Made by a program: the position numbers and the translations under genes
Assembly (NCBI GenBank): GCA_963707575.1
Contig: OY970171.1
Location: 2,232,001 to 2,296,000, forward strand
From: Gaiellasilicea sp963707575
GTDB lineage: Bacteria; Actinomycetota; Thermoleophilia; Gaiellales; Gaiellaceae
Direction of reading: 5' to 3'
DNA length: 64,000 nucleotides
In this document: piece after piece, positions 52,819 to 62,739 of the stretch
How the letters are laid out: every line of letters starts with the position of its first letter
Numbering within the stretch: the stretch's first letter is position 1
Notes under the pieces: generated by a model
What the model was told of the DNA's origin: nothing
The model's database searches: none
What the model saw: the letters and a program-made list of their open reading frames with translations, nothing else

Positions 52819-55800
52819 ATGCCACCTTCCACCTCGAGACCACGGTCGTACGCGCCGCTTTGGATGGCCACGCTCACGGTGCTCCTGTTCGTGTTCACCG
52901 TCGCCGCTGGCGCGGCGCCTCGGCCGCGAGCCCCGAAGCCCATCCCGGCCGGATCGGGCACCGGCCTGTCTGCGGTGTACGCGGATCAGACGGGCGCCTC
53001 CGTGTCTCGAGTCGACGCGAAGATCGATTTCGCCTGGGGCTACGGTTCGCCTGCGCCGTCCCTGCAGGGCGACGACTTCTCGGCGCGGTGGACTGGAGAA
53101 CTGGAGCCGCGGCTCTCTGAGACGTACACGCTTTCGACGCTCTCGGACGACGGCGTGCGGTTGTGGTTGGACGGGCGGCTGCTGATCGACAACTGGACCG
53201 AGCATTCGGCGACACAGAACTCCGTGACGCTCGTGCTGCAGGCCGGCCGCCGCTACCCCATCAAGATCGAGTACTTCGAGCGGACCGGGTCGGCGACTGC
53301 GCGGTTGCTGTGGGCGAGTCAGTCGCAGCCGAAGCAGGTCGTGCCGAAGAGCCAGTTGTACCCGGCTGCCTCGGCGCCACCCCCGCCGGTGAACACGGCC
53401 CCGTCCGTCTCCTTGACGGGACCGGCTGCGGGGTCGATCTACGCTGCACCCGCGACGGTGCCGCTGAGCGCCTCCGCGTCGGACTCCGACGGGATCGTGA
53501 GCAGGGTCGAGTTCTTCGCCAACGGGACGCTCGTGGGCACCGACACGACGGCTCCGTACGACTACAGCTGGAGCAACGTGCCGGCGGGGACGTACAGCGT
53601 GAATGCCCGCGCGATCGACGACGACGGGGCCGGCGCGAGCTCGAGTGCTCGCAGCATCGAGGTCAGGACGCCGCCGCCCCCGCCGAACGGTGCCGGCACG
53701 GGGTTGTCCGCGCAGTATTTCGACAGCCGGGATTTCTCCGGCTCCGCGGTGTCGCGGATCGATCCTCAGGTCGACTTCGCCTGGGGCTCCGGGTCACCGG
53801 CGCCGACCATCAACCCGGACAACTTCTCGGCCCGCTGGAGCGGCGAGCTGGAGCCGCGCTTCTCGGAGACCTACACGCTCTCGACCGTCTCGGACGACGG
53901 CGTCCGCCTCTGGTTGGACGGTCAGCTCGTGATCGACAACTGGGCCGAGCACTCGTCGACGGAGGACGCGGTGTCGGTCGCGCTGCAGGCGGGTCGCCGC
54001 TACGTCGTCAAGCTGGAGTACTTCGAGCTGGCCGGTGCGGCGACGGCGCGGCTCCTGTGGGCGAGTCAGTCGCAGCCGAAGCAGGTCGTGCCGACGAGCC
54101 AGCTGTACCCGGCGGCCGCGCCGCCGCCCCCGCCGGTCAACACGCCGCCGACGGCGTCGTTGTCCAGTCCCGCAGGGGGCTCGAAGTACGCGGCTCCGGC
54201 GATCGTCTCGTTCGCGGCCTCGGCCTCCGACTCCGACGGGACCGTCAGCCGCGTCGAGTTCCTCGCGAACGGAACGCTCGTGGGGACCGACACGACTGCG
54301 CCATATGAATACAGCTGGACCAACGTGCCGACCGGGAACTACAACCTGATCGCGCGCGCGGTCGACGATGACGGCGCCGGTACGAACTCGGGTTCCGTCG
54401 CGATCGAGGTGACACCTCCGCCGCCCGCCTCCGACGGCACCGGGACGGGGCTCTCGGCCCAGTACTTCGACAACCCGGACCTCGCCGGCACGTCGGCGCT
54501 CGCGCGGGTGGACGCGCAGATCGACTTCGGCTGGGGAACGGGCTCGCCGGGCGCGTCACTGGCCGAGGACGACTTCTCCGTCCGCTGGACGGGTGAGCTT
54601 GAGCCGCGCTACTCGCAGACATACACGCTCTCGACGGTCTCGGACGACGGCGTCCGCCTCTGGCTGGACGGCCAGCTCCTGATCGACAACTGGAGCGAGC
54701 ATGCGTCGACCGAGGACGCAGTGTCGGTTCCTCTGCAGGCTGGCCGCCGTCACGTCGTCAAGCTGGAGTACTTCGAGCTGGCAGGTGCGGCGACGGCACG
54801 GTTCTTGTGGTCGAGCGCGTCGCAGCCGCGGCAGGTCGTGCCGAAGAGCCAGCTCTATCCGGCCACCGCCGCACGCCGCCGCCGCCCTCGAATACGCCTC
54901 CCACCGTCTCGTTGACGGGGCCGGCCGCGGGGGCGAGCTACTCGGCGCCGGCGACCGTCTCGTTCGCGGCTTCGGCCGCGGACACGGACGGGAGCGTGAA
55001 TCGCGTGGAGTTCTTCGCGAACGGCACCCTGGAGGGAACGGACTCGTCCGCCCCGTACACCCACAGCTGGGGCAACGTCTCCGCGGGGAGCTACAGCCTG
55101 ACCGCCCGTGCGGTCGACGACGACGGTGCCGCGACCGTTTCGCAGCCCGTGTCGATCGGCGTCACGGGACCGCCTCCTCCGCCGGGTGGTGGCGGCACCG
55201 CGTCGTTGTTCGTGGCGCCGGGTGGATCCGACGGGAATCCGTGTTCGCAGGCGGCTCCGTGCGCGAGTTTTGATCGCGCGTATCGCGTCGCCTCACCGGG
55301 TGCCGTCGTGCAAGTGGCCGCGGGCACGTACCCGGGTCAGACGATGAGGGCGGTCTCGGGTCGGGCTGGACCGAATGTGGTGTTCCAGCCTCCGGCGGGC
55401 GCTCGCGTCGTGCTTGGTGGGTTGTCGTTCGACGGGGCGGACTTTGTCACCGTGCGGAACATGGAGACGACGTATAAGGGGTCGAGCCCGGGTGCGGGAA
55501 ACCAGCAGGGTGTTCATGCGGGTCCCGGCTCCAGTTACATCACGTTGGAGAACCTGGATGCTGGGAGCGTGTCGTCATGGCAGGCGGATCATCTGACGGT
55601 GAAGGGTGGCGATTACGGTCCGTGTGACGCCGTAACCGGCAACAACGTCTGCAGCAACAACAAGCAGGACGTCTCCACGAACGTGCTGATCGAGGGTGCG
55701 TACTTCCACGATCTCGAGTACGACGCCGTCGGCTCCGGATGCGCACTGGGAGTGCATGTACCTGAACGGTGGCCGGAACGTGACGATCCGTGGGAACAGG

Positions 55801-56202
55801 TTCGAGCGGTGCGCGATCTTCGACCTGTTCGTGACGATCAGCGGCCCTGATGCCAAGGCGACCGGGCACGAGAACCTGACGATCGAGAACAACTTCTTCG
55901 GCCCGGCGACGAACGGGCTCGGCAATCCGTCGCGAGGCTGGTCGAGCCTGGCGCTCTCGTGGTGCCAGAACTCGGCGCAGCCCGCGTACCGGAACGTGCT
56001 GATCCAGGGGAACAACTTCTCGGACGGCAAGGCCGGGATCGAACGCGATCTGAACGCGGACGGTGCAGGCTGTCGGTGGAGCAACGTGACCGTGAAGAAC
56101 AACCGGCTGCTGTGGCAGGGCTGCCAGAACGGCTGGACGTACGAGAACAACGTGTTCTTCGGCGGCACCGGCTGCGGCCCGACCAACACCCGCGGCGACT
56201 AG
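52819..56202 (+). CDS. secreted protein with three PA14 domains, Ig-like domains and a right-handed beta-helix (two frame breaks)
   Basis: A signal peptide (LWMATLTVLLFVFTVAAGAA) precedes three PA14 domains (about 52951-53370, 53695-54110, 54440-54870), each with FSARWTGELEPR- or FSVRWTGELEPR-type cores, TYTLSTVSDDGVRLWLDGQL, LEYFE and LLWASQSQPKQVVP. Ig-like domains with DSDGTVSRVEFLANGTLVGT follow each. The C-terminal 340 residues form a beta-helix beginning ASLFVAPGGSDGNPCSQAAP, with DVSTNVLIEGAYFHDLEYDA and WECMYLNGGRNVTIRGNRFE. Frame breaks near 54872 and 55733 cancel each other; the second is an extra G relative to the paralogue at 57.8 kb. PA14 domains bind glycans, so it likely acts on or adheres to surface polysaccharide. 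AAGGA precedes ATG 52819. Confidence 0.8.
55180..56020 (+). repeat. beta-helix coding segment, copy A
   Basis: This segment is closely similar at the DNA level to 57787-58650, including long identical runs (for example around GTGACGATCCGTGGGAAC). The similarity starts at the glycine-rich linker before the beta-helix and fades after the WCQNS motif. It indicates a recent duplication or gene conversion between neighbouring genes. Confidence 0.75.
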
Positions 56203-56213
56203 GAACCCCAGGC

Positions 56214-56254
56214 GACGCGGGGCCGTCCTCCCGAGTGGAGGTCGGCCCCGCGTC
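56214..56254 (+). terminator. long GC-rich hairpin after the PA14/beta-helix gene
   Basis: GACGCGGGGCCG (56214-56225) pairs exactly with CGGCCCCGCGTC (56243-56254), and inside it CCTCC pairs with GGAGG, giving a nearly continuous 17-bp stem 12 nt after the stop. There is no T-run. It separates the two beta-helix genes and is the strongest hairpin in the window. Confidence 0.6.
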
Positions 56255-56333
56255 CGTCTGACCCCGAGCACCGCGGCGACCCTCTCACGAGGGATGAAGC
56301 CGGCCAGACGCTCGAACCGATGCTCGGAACGCC

Positions 56334-58974
56334 ATGTTGGGCGCCGCACCCACACGATGGCGACGCCGCGCATCCCTGTCCTTCGCCGCAGTCGTCCTCA
56401 CCGTCGTCCCACTCGCATCTGCGCGAGGCGAAGCTGCGCATGCCCCCTCCACGCCCGTCCTGCCCGCCCACGTCTGGGCGCTCTACGTCGACCGGGCCGC
56501 TGCCGGGGAGCTGAGCGCCGCCGCGCTTCGGCCGCTCCGCGCGAACGAGCTGAACACGCTCATCGTCGACGCCGGCGGGATGCGGCTCGCAGCCGTTCGG
56601 CGCGTCGAAGAGCTCGCGAGGCGCGCCGGATTGATCGTCCTCGTTCTCAACCGGCCGTCCGCACAAGCGGGCGCGAAGCCCACGCAACCTCGCTGCCGGC
56701 GCTGGAAGTCGAGCCCCTCGGTCCGCTGCATCGCGGTCGCCCACACCGTTCCCGAGGCACGTGTGCTCGCACGCAAGCGGGCGGGGGCGCTCGTGCTGCT
56801 CAAGGTGACGTCGCAGCGCAGCTTGGCCGCTCTGCGTGAGCTGTCGGGCGCTGGGCACGTCATCGCCGTGATCGATGCAGGAGCCGGGTCGCAGCTGCGG
56901 ACCCAGGCGTCGTGGCGCCTTGCGGTTCAGACTGCGAGTGCCGGCGACCATCTCCATCTGGCGTTCGCGCCGCCGGCCTCGCGCCTCGGAGCGACGGCCG
57001 GCGCGTACTCGACGCTCGTCGCCGCCGAGGTCGCCTCGTCGAGGACGATCTCCGACGGTCCGGTCGCTCCCGTGCCCGCTCCCGCGCCTGCTGCGCCCGC
57101 TCCGGGTCCTGCTCCCGCGCAGGCTCCGACGGGGTCTCCGGCCGGATCCGGAGGAAGTGGTGGTGGCGGCGGTGGTGGCGGCACGGCCGATACGCAGGCG
57201 CCGACGGCGCCCACGGGCCTTGCCCTGACCGGTGCGACGCAGACGAGCATCTCGCTCTCCTGGCAGGCGTCGACGGACGAGGTAGGGGTGACCGGGTACC
57301 GGCTCTACCGCGGCTCGGCCGTGATCGCGAGCACCGCTGCCCGCAACTACTCGTTCTCGGGGCTCACGTGCGGCACGACCTACGTGCTCGGCGTCGAGGC
57401 CTTCGACGCCGCCGCCAACGACTCCGTCCGCTCCACCGTCAGCGCGGCGACGAGCGCCTGCCAGAGCCCGCCGCCCGCGGCCGACACCGAGGCGCCGTCC
57501 GTGCCCCAGGGAATGGCCTTCACGTCCAAGTCGCAGTCGTCGGTGTCCCTGGGCTGGCAGGCGGCGTCGGACAACGTGGGTGTGACGGGCTACCGCCTGT
57601 ACCGGAACAACGTGCTGATCGCCTCGACGCCGCAGCTGTCGTACGCCTTCACGGCCCTGTCGTGCGGGACGAGCTACACATTCGCGCTCGAGGCGTACGA
57701 CGCGGCCGGAAATGCGTCGAACCGTGCCGCCGCAGCTGGCGTCACGAGCACCGACGCATGTGACGAGGAGCCGCCTCCGCCACCTCCGCCGGGTGGTGGC
57801 GGCTCCGCGTCGCTCTTCGTGGCACCGGGTGGCTCGGACGCGACGTCGTGCACGCAGGCCGCACCGTGCGCGAGCTTCGACCGCGCCTATCGCATCGCCT
57901 CACCGGGCGCCGTCGTGCAGGTGGCCGCGGGCACATATGCGGGTCAGACGATCAGGGCGGTCGCGGGACGGTCGGGCCCCGACGTGGTCTTCCAGCCGGC
58001 GCCGAGCGCGCGCGTTGTGTCTGGGCGGTTTGTCGTTCGGCGGCTCCGAGCCCGCGATCGGCCCCGACTACATCACGGTCCGCGATATGGAGATGACGTA
58101 CAAGGGATCGAGCCCGGGTGCAGGGAACCAGCAGGGCGTCTGGGTCGGGCCGGGCGCCACCTACATCACGCTCGAGGACCTCGACGCCGGCAGCGTGTCG
58201 TCGTGGAAGGCGGATCACCTCACCGTTCGGGGCGGCGACTACGGTCCGTGCGATGCCGTGACGGGCTCGAATGTGTGCGGCAACAACAAGCAGGACGTGT
58301 CCACGAACGTGCTGATCGAGGGTGCGTATTTCCACGATCTCGAGTACGACGCCTCAGCTCCGGATGCGCATTGGGAGTGCATGTATCTGAATGGTGGCCG
58401 GAACGTGACGATCCGTGGGAACCGGTTCGAGCGGTGCGCGATCTTCGACCTCTTCGTGACGATCAGCGGCCCGGACGCCGGCGCGATCGGGCACGAGAAC
58501 CTGACGATCGAGAACAACTGGTTCGCGCCCGCGACGAACGGGCTGGGATCGCCCTCGCGCGGGTGGTCGTCGCTCTCGATCTCCTGGTGCCAGAATTCGT
58601 CGCAGCCGGCCTACCGCAACGTGAAGATCCGCAACAACTCGTTCGGCGCCGAGGGCGGGATCCAGAAGGACCTGAATGCGGACTCGGCCGGCTGTCAGTG
58701 GCAGAACGTGAGCGTGACCGGGAACATCGGCACCTACGGGGGCTGTCAGAACGGTTGGTCGTACGCGCACAATCTGTGGGTCGGATCGAGCAAGTGCAAC
58801 GCGTCGGACGCGAACATGGCCTCCTTGCCCTACGTCGGACTTGCGGGCTTCAACTACCACCTCGCCGCCGGTACGGCGGCCGAGGGATTCGTGCCGGGCA
58901 GCTTCTGCTCTGCGACCGACTTCGACGGTCAGTCGCGCGCGACTCCCTGTGACGCCGGCTCCGACGAGCGCTGA
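56334..58974 (+). CDS. secreted protein with two fibronectin-III domains and a right-handed beta-helix (one frame break)
   Basis: A signal peptide (SLSFAAVVLTVVPLASARGEA) leads into a unique N-terminal domain of about 200 residues, an Ala/Pro and Gly-rich linker, and two FN3 domains (APTGLALTGATQTSISLSWQ; VPQGMAFTSKSQSSVSLGWQ, each with VGVTGYRLYR). A proline/glycine linker precedes a beta-helix domain closely similar to that at 55.2 kb, with SLFVAPGGSDATSCTQAAP and GNNKQDVSTNVLIEGAYFHD. The break near 58020 is an extra T compared with the paralogue. The protein is about 880 residues and ends with CDAGSDER. The 3' end overlaps the convergent GT2 gene by 46 bp. Confidence 0.8.
57787..58650 (+). 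repeat. beta-helix coding segment, copy B
   Basis: Partner of the segment at 55180-56020. The third beta-helix protein (60074-61441) has the same motifs but clearly divergent DNA, so copies A and B are the young pair. Confidence 0.75.
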
Positions 58975-59906
58975 GTCGCCTCGCGCTCCCGCCGACCCGC
59001 GAGCCAGCCCATCAGTTGCGCGGCGCTCGCCTGGTAGGGCAGGACCAGATAGATGATCGCGGTGGCGCCGAGCGTCTCCGTGATGTTCGGTTCGACCCCG
59101 TTCGAACGCAGCCAGCGACGATCGGGCCCGATCGACCGGCCCCACCGCCGACGCGCGCGAAAGGTCTGCACGATCGGGACCAGGGAGCGAAGCTTGAGCG
59201 CCTCGGGTGTCTGGCGGTCGTGGGCGGCGTGCACGGCGTAACCGCGGTTGTACTTCCAGAGCGCCCGCAGCAACGTGCGCCCCGAGGTTCGCGCGGGGTG
59301 CGAGACGATCGCGTCGGCGGCGTACGTCAGCTGCGCGCCGGCCGCGACGCAGCGCTCCACGAACTCGAAGTCGCCGTACTCGGGGATCTCGCCCTCGAAG
59401 CCTCCGACGCGATCGAAGAGCTCGCGGCGGAGGAACAGGTTCGCGGTCTCCGCGATGCCCACGCGGACCTGATGCTCGTGGTCCTTCGATCCGTCCATGT
59501 CGACGAGCGTCCAGACGGTCCGCCGCTCGGGCACGTCGAACCGGATCCGGCCGGCGGCGACGTCCGTCTGTTCGAGGGCGGCCAAGCCGCGATCGAGCCA
59601 CTCGGGCTCGGGCCGGCAGTCGGCGTCGCAGAAGGCCAGCACGGGCGCGGTGGAGAGCGCGACTGCCCTGTTCCGCGCGGCATAGGAGTTCGTGGGCGGG
59701 CCGGCTGCCACGCGGACGTGCCCGTCCGCCGTCGCGACGTCGTCTGTTCCGCCGTCGGTCGACCCGTCGTCGCCGATCACGAGCTCGAACTGGTCCCGTG
59801 GGAGGGTCTGGCGGGCGAGGCACTCCAGGAGCGCAGCAATGTCGGCGGCTCCGTTCCGGACCGGCACGATCACACTGATCCTCGGGCCAATGGCTGTAGG
59901 GCTCAC
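58929..59906 (-). CDS. family 2 glycosyltransferase
   Basis: The intact 325-residue protein has ISVIVPVRNGAADIAALLEC, LVIGDDGSTDGGTDDV, SYAARNRAVALSTAPVLAFC, DADCRPEPEWLDRGL and GDFEFVERCVAAGAQL. The C-terminal part has a hydrophobic helix (TLGATAIIYLVLPYQASAAQL) that may associate it with the membrane. GTG 59906 is preferred: TATCGT (complement of 59913-59918) ends 6 nt upstream. A degenerate CCTAGC-type palindrome is centred about 66 bp upstream of that start. Confidence 0.86.
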   Translation of the reverse strand: MSPTAIGPRISVIVPVRNGAADIAALLECLARQTLPRDQFELVIGDDGSTDGGTDDVATADGHVRVAAGPPTNSYAARNRAVALSTAPVLAFCDADCRPEPEWLDRGLAALEQTDVAAGRIRFDVPERRTVWTLVDMDGSKDHEHQVRVGIAETANLFLRRELFDRVGGFEGEIPEYGDFEFVERCVAAGAQLTYAADAIVSHPARTSGRTLLRALWKYNRGYAVHAAHDRQTPEALKLRSLVPIVQTFRARRRWGRSIGPDRRWLRSNGVEPNITETLGATAIIYLVLPYQASAAQLMGWLAGRREREATQRSSEPASQGVARD

Positions 59907-59963
59907 GAGCGCACGATAGGCGACGCCTCGGCGAGAGCCTATGGCCGGACAACCAGACGTTGC

Positions 59964-59981
59964 CCTGACCGATTGGCTGGG
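59964..59981. promoter_or_regulatory. degenerate operator CCTGAC-N6-GCTGGG
   Basis: With the same 6-nt spacer, this site matches 17 of 22 positions of the extended perfect site at 44252 (including the CGAT in the spacer and the trailing GTCG). Its centre is about 66 bp from the GT2 start at 59906 and about 101 bp from the beta-helix gene start at 60074. Confidence 0.4.
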
Positions 59982-60073
59982 TCGCATTCGTTGCTCGCCT
60001 GAGTGTGCAAGGACTTGGGCGGAATCTGGCCCATGTCGGTTGCCTTCCTCCACCGCATCTACACTCCGCGTCC

Positions 60074-61441
60074 ATGCAGACGGCCCGACGAGTGCTCAGC
60101 GCGACGGTGCGGCTGACTGTGGTCGCAGCCGCGCTGTGCATCGGGGCGGCCACGGTCGGAGACGCCGCCGCTGCGACGACGCCGTCGGCGACGTGGGTGC
60201 AGACGCCGCGAGCGGCGCTGTTCGTGGCGCCGGGCGGATCGGACGCGGCGTCGTGCAAGAGCCCCAGCGCCGCGTGCGCGAGCTTCGAGCGCGCCTATCG
60301 GGCCGCCAGGCCGGGGCAGATCGTGGAGGTCGCCGGTGGCACGTACCGCCCACAGAGCATTCGCTCCGCGGCGCCGAGGCAAGGTCCGAATGTCGTGTTC
60401 AGGCCCGCTCCACGCGCCCGGGTCGTCCTCGGCGGGCTCTCGTTCGGGACGGGCGGCGCGATGAACCAGGGGCCGGATCGCGTCACCGTTCGAGGCATGC
60501 ACCTGGCGTACAAGGGGTCCGCGCCCGGGGCGCGCAACCAGGAAGGGATCTTCGTCGGCCCGGGGTCGACGAACATCAGACTCGAGCAGATGGACGCGGG
60601 CAACATCCACACCTGGTTCGCGGATCGCGTCACCGTGCTCGGCGGCGACTACGGGCCGTGCGATGCCGTCTGGGAGTCGGACAACGTGTGCGGGAACTCA
60701 AAGTTCGACGTCTCCTCGAACGTGACGGTGGACGGCGCCCTGTTCCACGACTACCGGTTCGACGCCACCTGCTTCTCGGATGGGGCCGACTGCCACTGGG
60801 AGTGCATGTACATCAACGGAGGCGAGAACATCACGATCCGGAACTCCAAGTTCCGTGACTGCACGCTCTACAACATTTTCGCCACCCTGTCCGGGCCCGA
60901 CGCGGCCCGCATCGGGCACCGCAACCTGCTGATCGAGAACAACTGGTTCGACACTCCGTGGACGGAGGATGCGTCAGGGGGCGACCGAGCCCGACCTACC
61001 GGCGTCTCGTTGGCGTGGTGCCAGAACTCCCCTCATGGTTACCGTGACGTGCTCGTCCGCTTCAACTCGTTCCAGCGGAACACCGGCATCGAGCTCGACC
61101 GCAACATGTCCTGCCGCTGGGAGAACGTGCGGATCGTCGGCAACCTCCTCATGTATCCGGCAGCGTGCGACTCGCGAATTGACTACGCGTACAACCTGTG
61201 GACGACGGCCTGGAGGACTGGACGGTGTGCATCGACAGACCGCATCGTCGGCAACACACTTCCATACGCGGAACCCTCGAGCGGCCGCGGCTTCAACTTC
61301 CGGCTGCGGCCGAAGCGAACGGTCGCGGACAACCTCGTGCCGGCCTCGGTACCGGGCGGCTGTCCCCGCGTCGACATCGACCGCAAGCGCCGGTCGGGGA
61401 AACGCTGCGACGCTGGCTCGGACGAACGCCAGCTGCGCTGA
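60074..61441 (+). CDS. secreted right-handed beta-helix protein
   Basis: The intact 455-residue protein has a signal peptide (LSATVRLTVVAAALCIGAAT) and a complete beta-helix domain: ALFVAPGGSDAASCKSPSAA, CASFERAYRAARPGQIVEVA, LAYKGSAPGARNQEGIFVGP, HWECMYINGGENITIRNSKF and LIENNWFDTP. It ends CDAGSDERQLR, like the second paralogue. The fold occurs in polysaccharide lyases, hydrolases and epimerases; catalytic residues cannot be named from sequence alone. Conserved Cys pairs suggest disulfides outside the cell. TACACT (60060-60065) ends 8 nt before ATG 60074. Confidence 0.86.
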   Translation: MQTARRVLSATVRLTVVAAALCIGAATVGDAAAATTPSATWVQTPRAALFVAPGGSDAASCKSPSAACASFERAYRAARPGQIVEVAGGTYRPQSIRSAAPRQGPNVVFRPAPRARVVLGGLSFGTGGAMNQGPDRVTVRGMHLAYKGSAPGARNQEGIFVGPGSTNIRLEQMDAGNIHTWFADRVTVLGGDYGPCDAVWESDNVCGNSKFDVSSNVTVDGALFHDYRFDATCFSDGADCHWECMYINGGENITIRNSKFRDCTLYNIFATLSGPDAARIGHRNLLIENNWFDTPWTEDASGGDRARPTGVSLAWCQNSPHGYRDVLVRFNSFQRNTGIELDRNMSCRWENVRIVGNLLMYPAACDSRIDYAYNLWTTAWRTGRCASTDRIVGNTLPYAEPSSGRGFNFRLRPKRTVADNLVPASVPGGCPRVDIDRKRRSGKRCDAGSDERQLR

Positions 61442-61447
61442 GCGCGC

Positions 61448-62242
61448 CTACAGCTCGGGCGCGTCGGAGACGCGGAACCAGCCGTAGCGATCGTTCAAGG
61501 GTCGCACGAACGGGATGCGGAGTAGCAGGCGCTTGATCGAGTTCTTGCGGATCTCGCGCTTCCAGTACCGCTGCCAGTACGCGTGCTTCGCCTCGCTCTC
61601 GGGCGCGTAGTAGCTGCCGCCCGCGTGCAGGAGCTGGACGTCCTTCAGGTAGGCCGCGCCGTAGCCGAGCTTCTCGATGTCGGCGATGTAGGCCTCGTCC
61701 TCGAGCCAGAAGACGTCGTCGCGCTGCTGCCGGAAGCCGCCGACTCGATCGTGCAGCTCCCTCGAGGTGAGCGCGCAGCCCCCGCCGACAGGCCCGCGCA
61801 CGAGCGTCACGCCGTTCTCCACGACGGTGGAGTAGAGATGCGGGCGCTCGTGGTACATGACCTTCGCGGCCTGGTCGTGGGGGTTGTCGACGAGGTTCGC
61901 GGCCAGGAAGCCGATCTGCGGGAGCCGCTCGAACGCCTCGAGCAGCGAGCGGTCCCACTCCGCGGGAGCGTCGATCATGTCGTCGTCGAGCTCGAGCATG
62001 TACGGCGCGGTCGTGAGGCGGAAGGCTTCCGCGTACGCGTTCTGGCCGATGTTGTCGGGATGCTGGACGACCCGGATCCTCGGATCGTCGAGCGCATCGA
62101 GGTAGTCGGCCGTGCCGTCGGTGGAGCCGTTGTTCCAGATCACGATCTCGGTGGTCAGCTCCGAGGCGCGGGCGAGGACCTTCTCGACACATTGCCGCAG
62201 CAGGTGGACGCGATCGTGGGTGAGGACGACGACGGCGATCAT
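61448..62242 (-). CDS. family 2 glycosyltransferase
   Basis: The intact 264-residue protein has IAVVVLTHDRVHLLRQCVEK, IVIWNNGSTDGTADYL, DNIGQNAYAEAFRL, and a metal-binding ELDDDMIDAPAEWD. The WLEDEAYIADIEKLGYGA block is the acceptor-side motif common in this family. Its ATG overlaps the stop of the upstream PssE-like gene (ATGA). It is the last gene of a three-gene minus-strand unit: GT2-PssD, PssE, GT2. Confidence 0.9.
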   Translation of the reverse strand: MIAVVVLTHDRVHLLRQCVEKVLARASELTTEIVIWNNGSTDGTADYLDALDDPRIRVVQHPDNIGQNAYAEAFRLTTAPYMLELDDDMIDAPAEWDRSLLEAFERLPQIGFLAANLVDNPHDQAAKVMYHERPHLYSTVVENGVTLVRGPVGGGCALTSRELHDRVGGFRQQRDDVFWLEDEAYIADIEKLGYGAAYLKDVQLLHAGGSYYAPESEAKHAYWQRYWKREIRKNSIKRLLLRIPFVRPLNDRYGWFRVSDAPEL

Positions 62243-62739
62243 CGTGCCGCCGCCCCGCGCTCGTCGATCGTCATGCGGAGATACTCGCGCAGCTCCTGAA
62301 CGAGCTGCGGCTCGTCGCTCGACGCCACGACGGCGTCCTGCTCACCGTCGCCCGCCGCGTGCAGCGCTGCGGTGAGCCCCGCAGGATCTTCGACCAGGTG
62401 CACGAGCCCCGCCTGCGCGAATCGTCGCGCCGACTCGAGCTGATGGTCGTCGACCGTCTCGCCGAAGGCGCGGAGCCTCGGCACGACGAACGGCCGCTTG
62501 CCGTTCGTCAGCGAGAGCAGGATCGAGCCGACCCCGGCGTGCGTGACGACGATGCGAGCCTCGCGGACGAGCTCGGCCAGGTTGTGCAGCGGCACGAACT
62601 GCAGGCAGCGCGCGTCGACGGGCCGGATCGCCGACGGCCCGTGCTGCACGACGAGCGGCTCCGCCCGTGGAAGCTCGTCCACCGCGCGCAGAAGCCGGTC
62701 GAACGGGAACTGGCTGGCTCCGACGGCGACGAGGATCAT
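62239..62739 (-). CDS. Alg13/PssE-like glycosyltransferase catalytic subunit (GT28 C-terminal domain)
   Basis: The 166-residue protein starts MILVAVGASQFPFDRLLRAV, typical of Alg13/PssE/EpsF. The UDP-sugar site is RIVVTHAGVGSILLSLTNGK followed by PFVVPRLRAFGETVDDHQLE. Such proteins act with an Alg14/PssD partner at the membrane to add the second sugar of a lipid-linked unit. The partner domain is encoded immediately upstream with overlapping ATGA. Confidence is high for family, low for sugar. Confidence 0.88.
   Translation of the reverse strand: MILVAVGASQFPFDRLLRAVDELPRAEPLVVQHGPSAIRPVDARCLQFVPLHNLAELVREARIVVTHAGVGSILLSLTNGKRPFVVPRLRAFGETVDDHQLESARRFAQAGLVHLVEDPAGLTAALHAAGDGEQDAVVASSDEPQLVQELREYLRMTIDERGAAAR

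Noticed and set aside
52951..54870. Periodic DNA repeats that could suggest a CRISPR or satellite array.
   Set aside because: The period is about 745 bp and encodes PA14 plus Ig-like domains; there are no short direct repeats with unique spacers.
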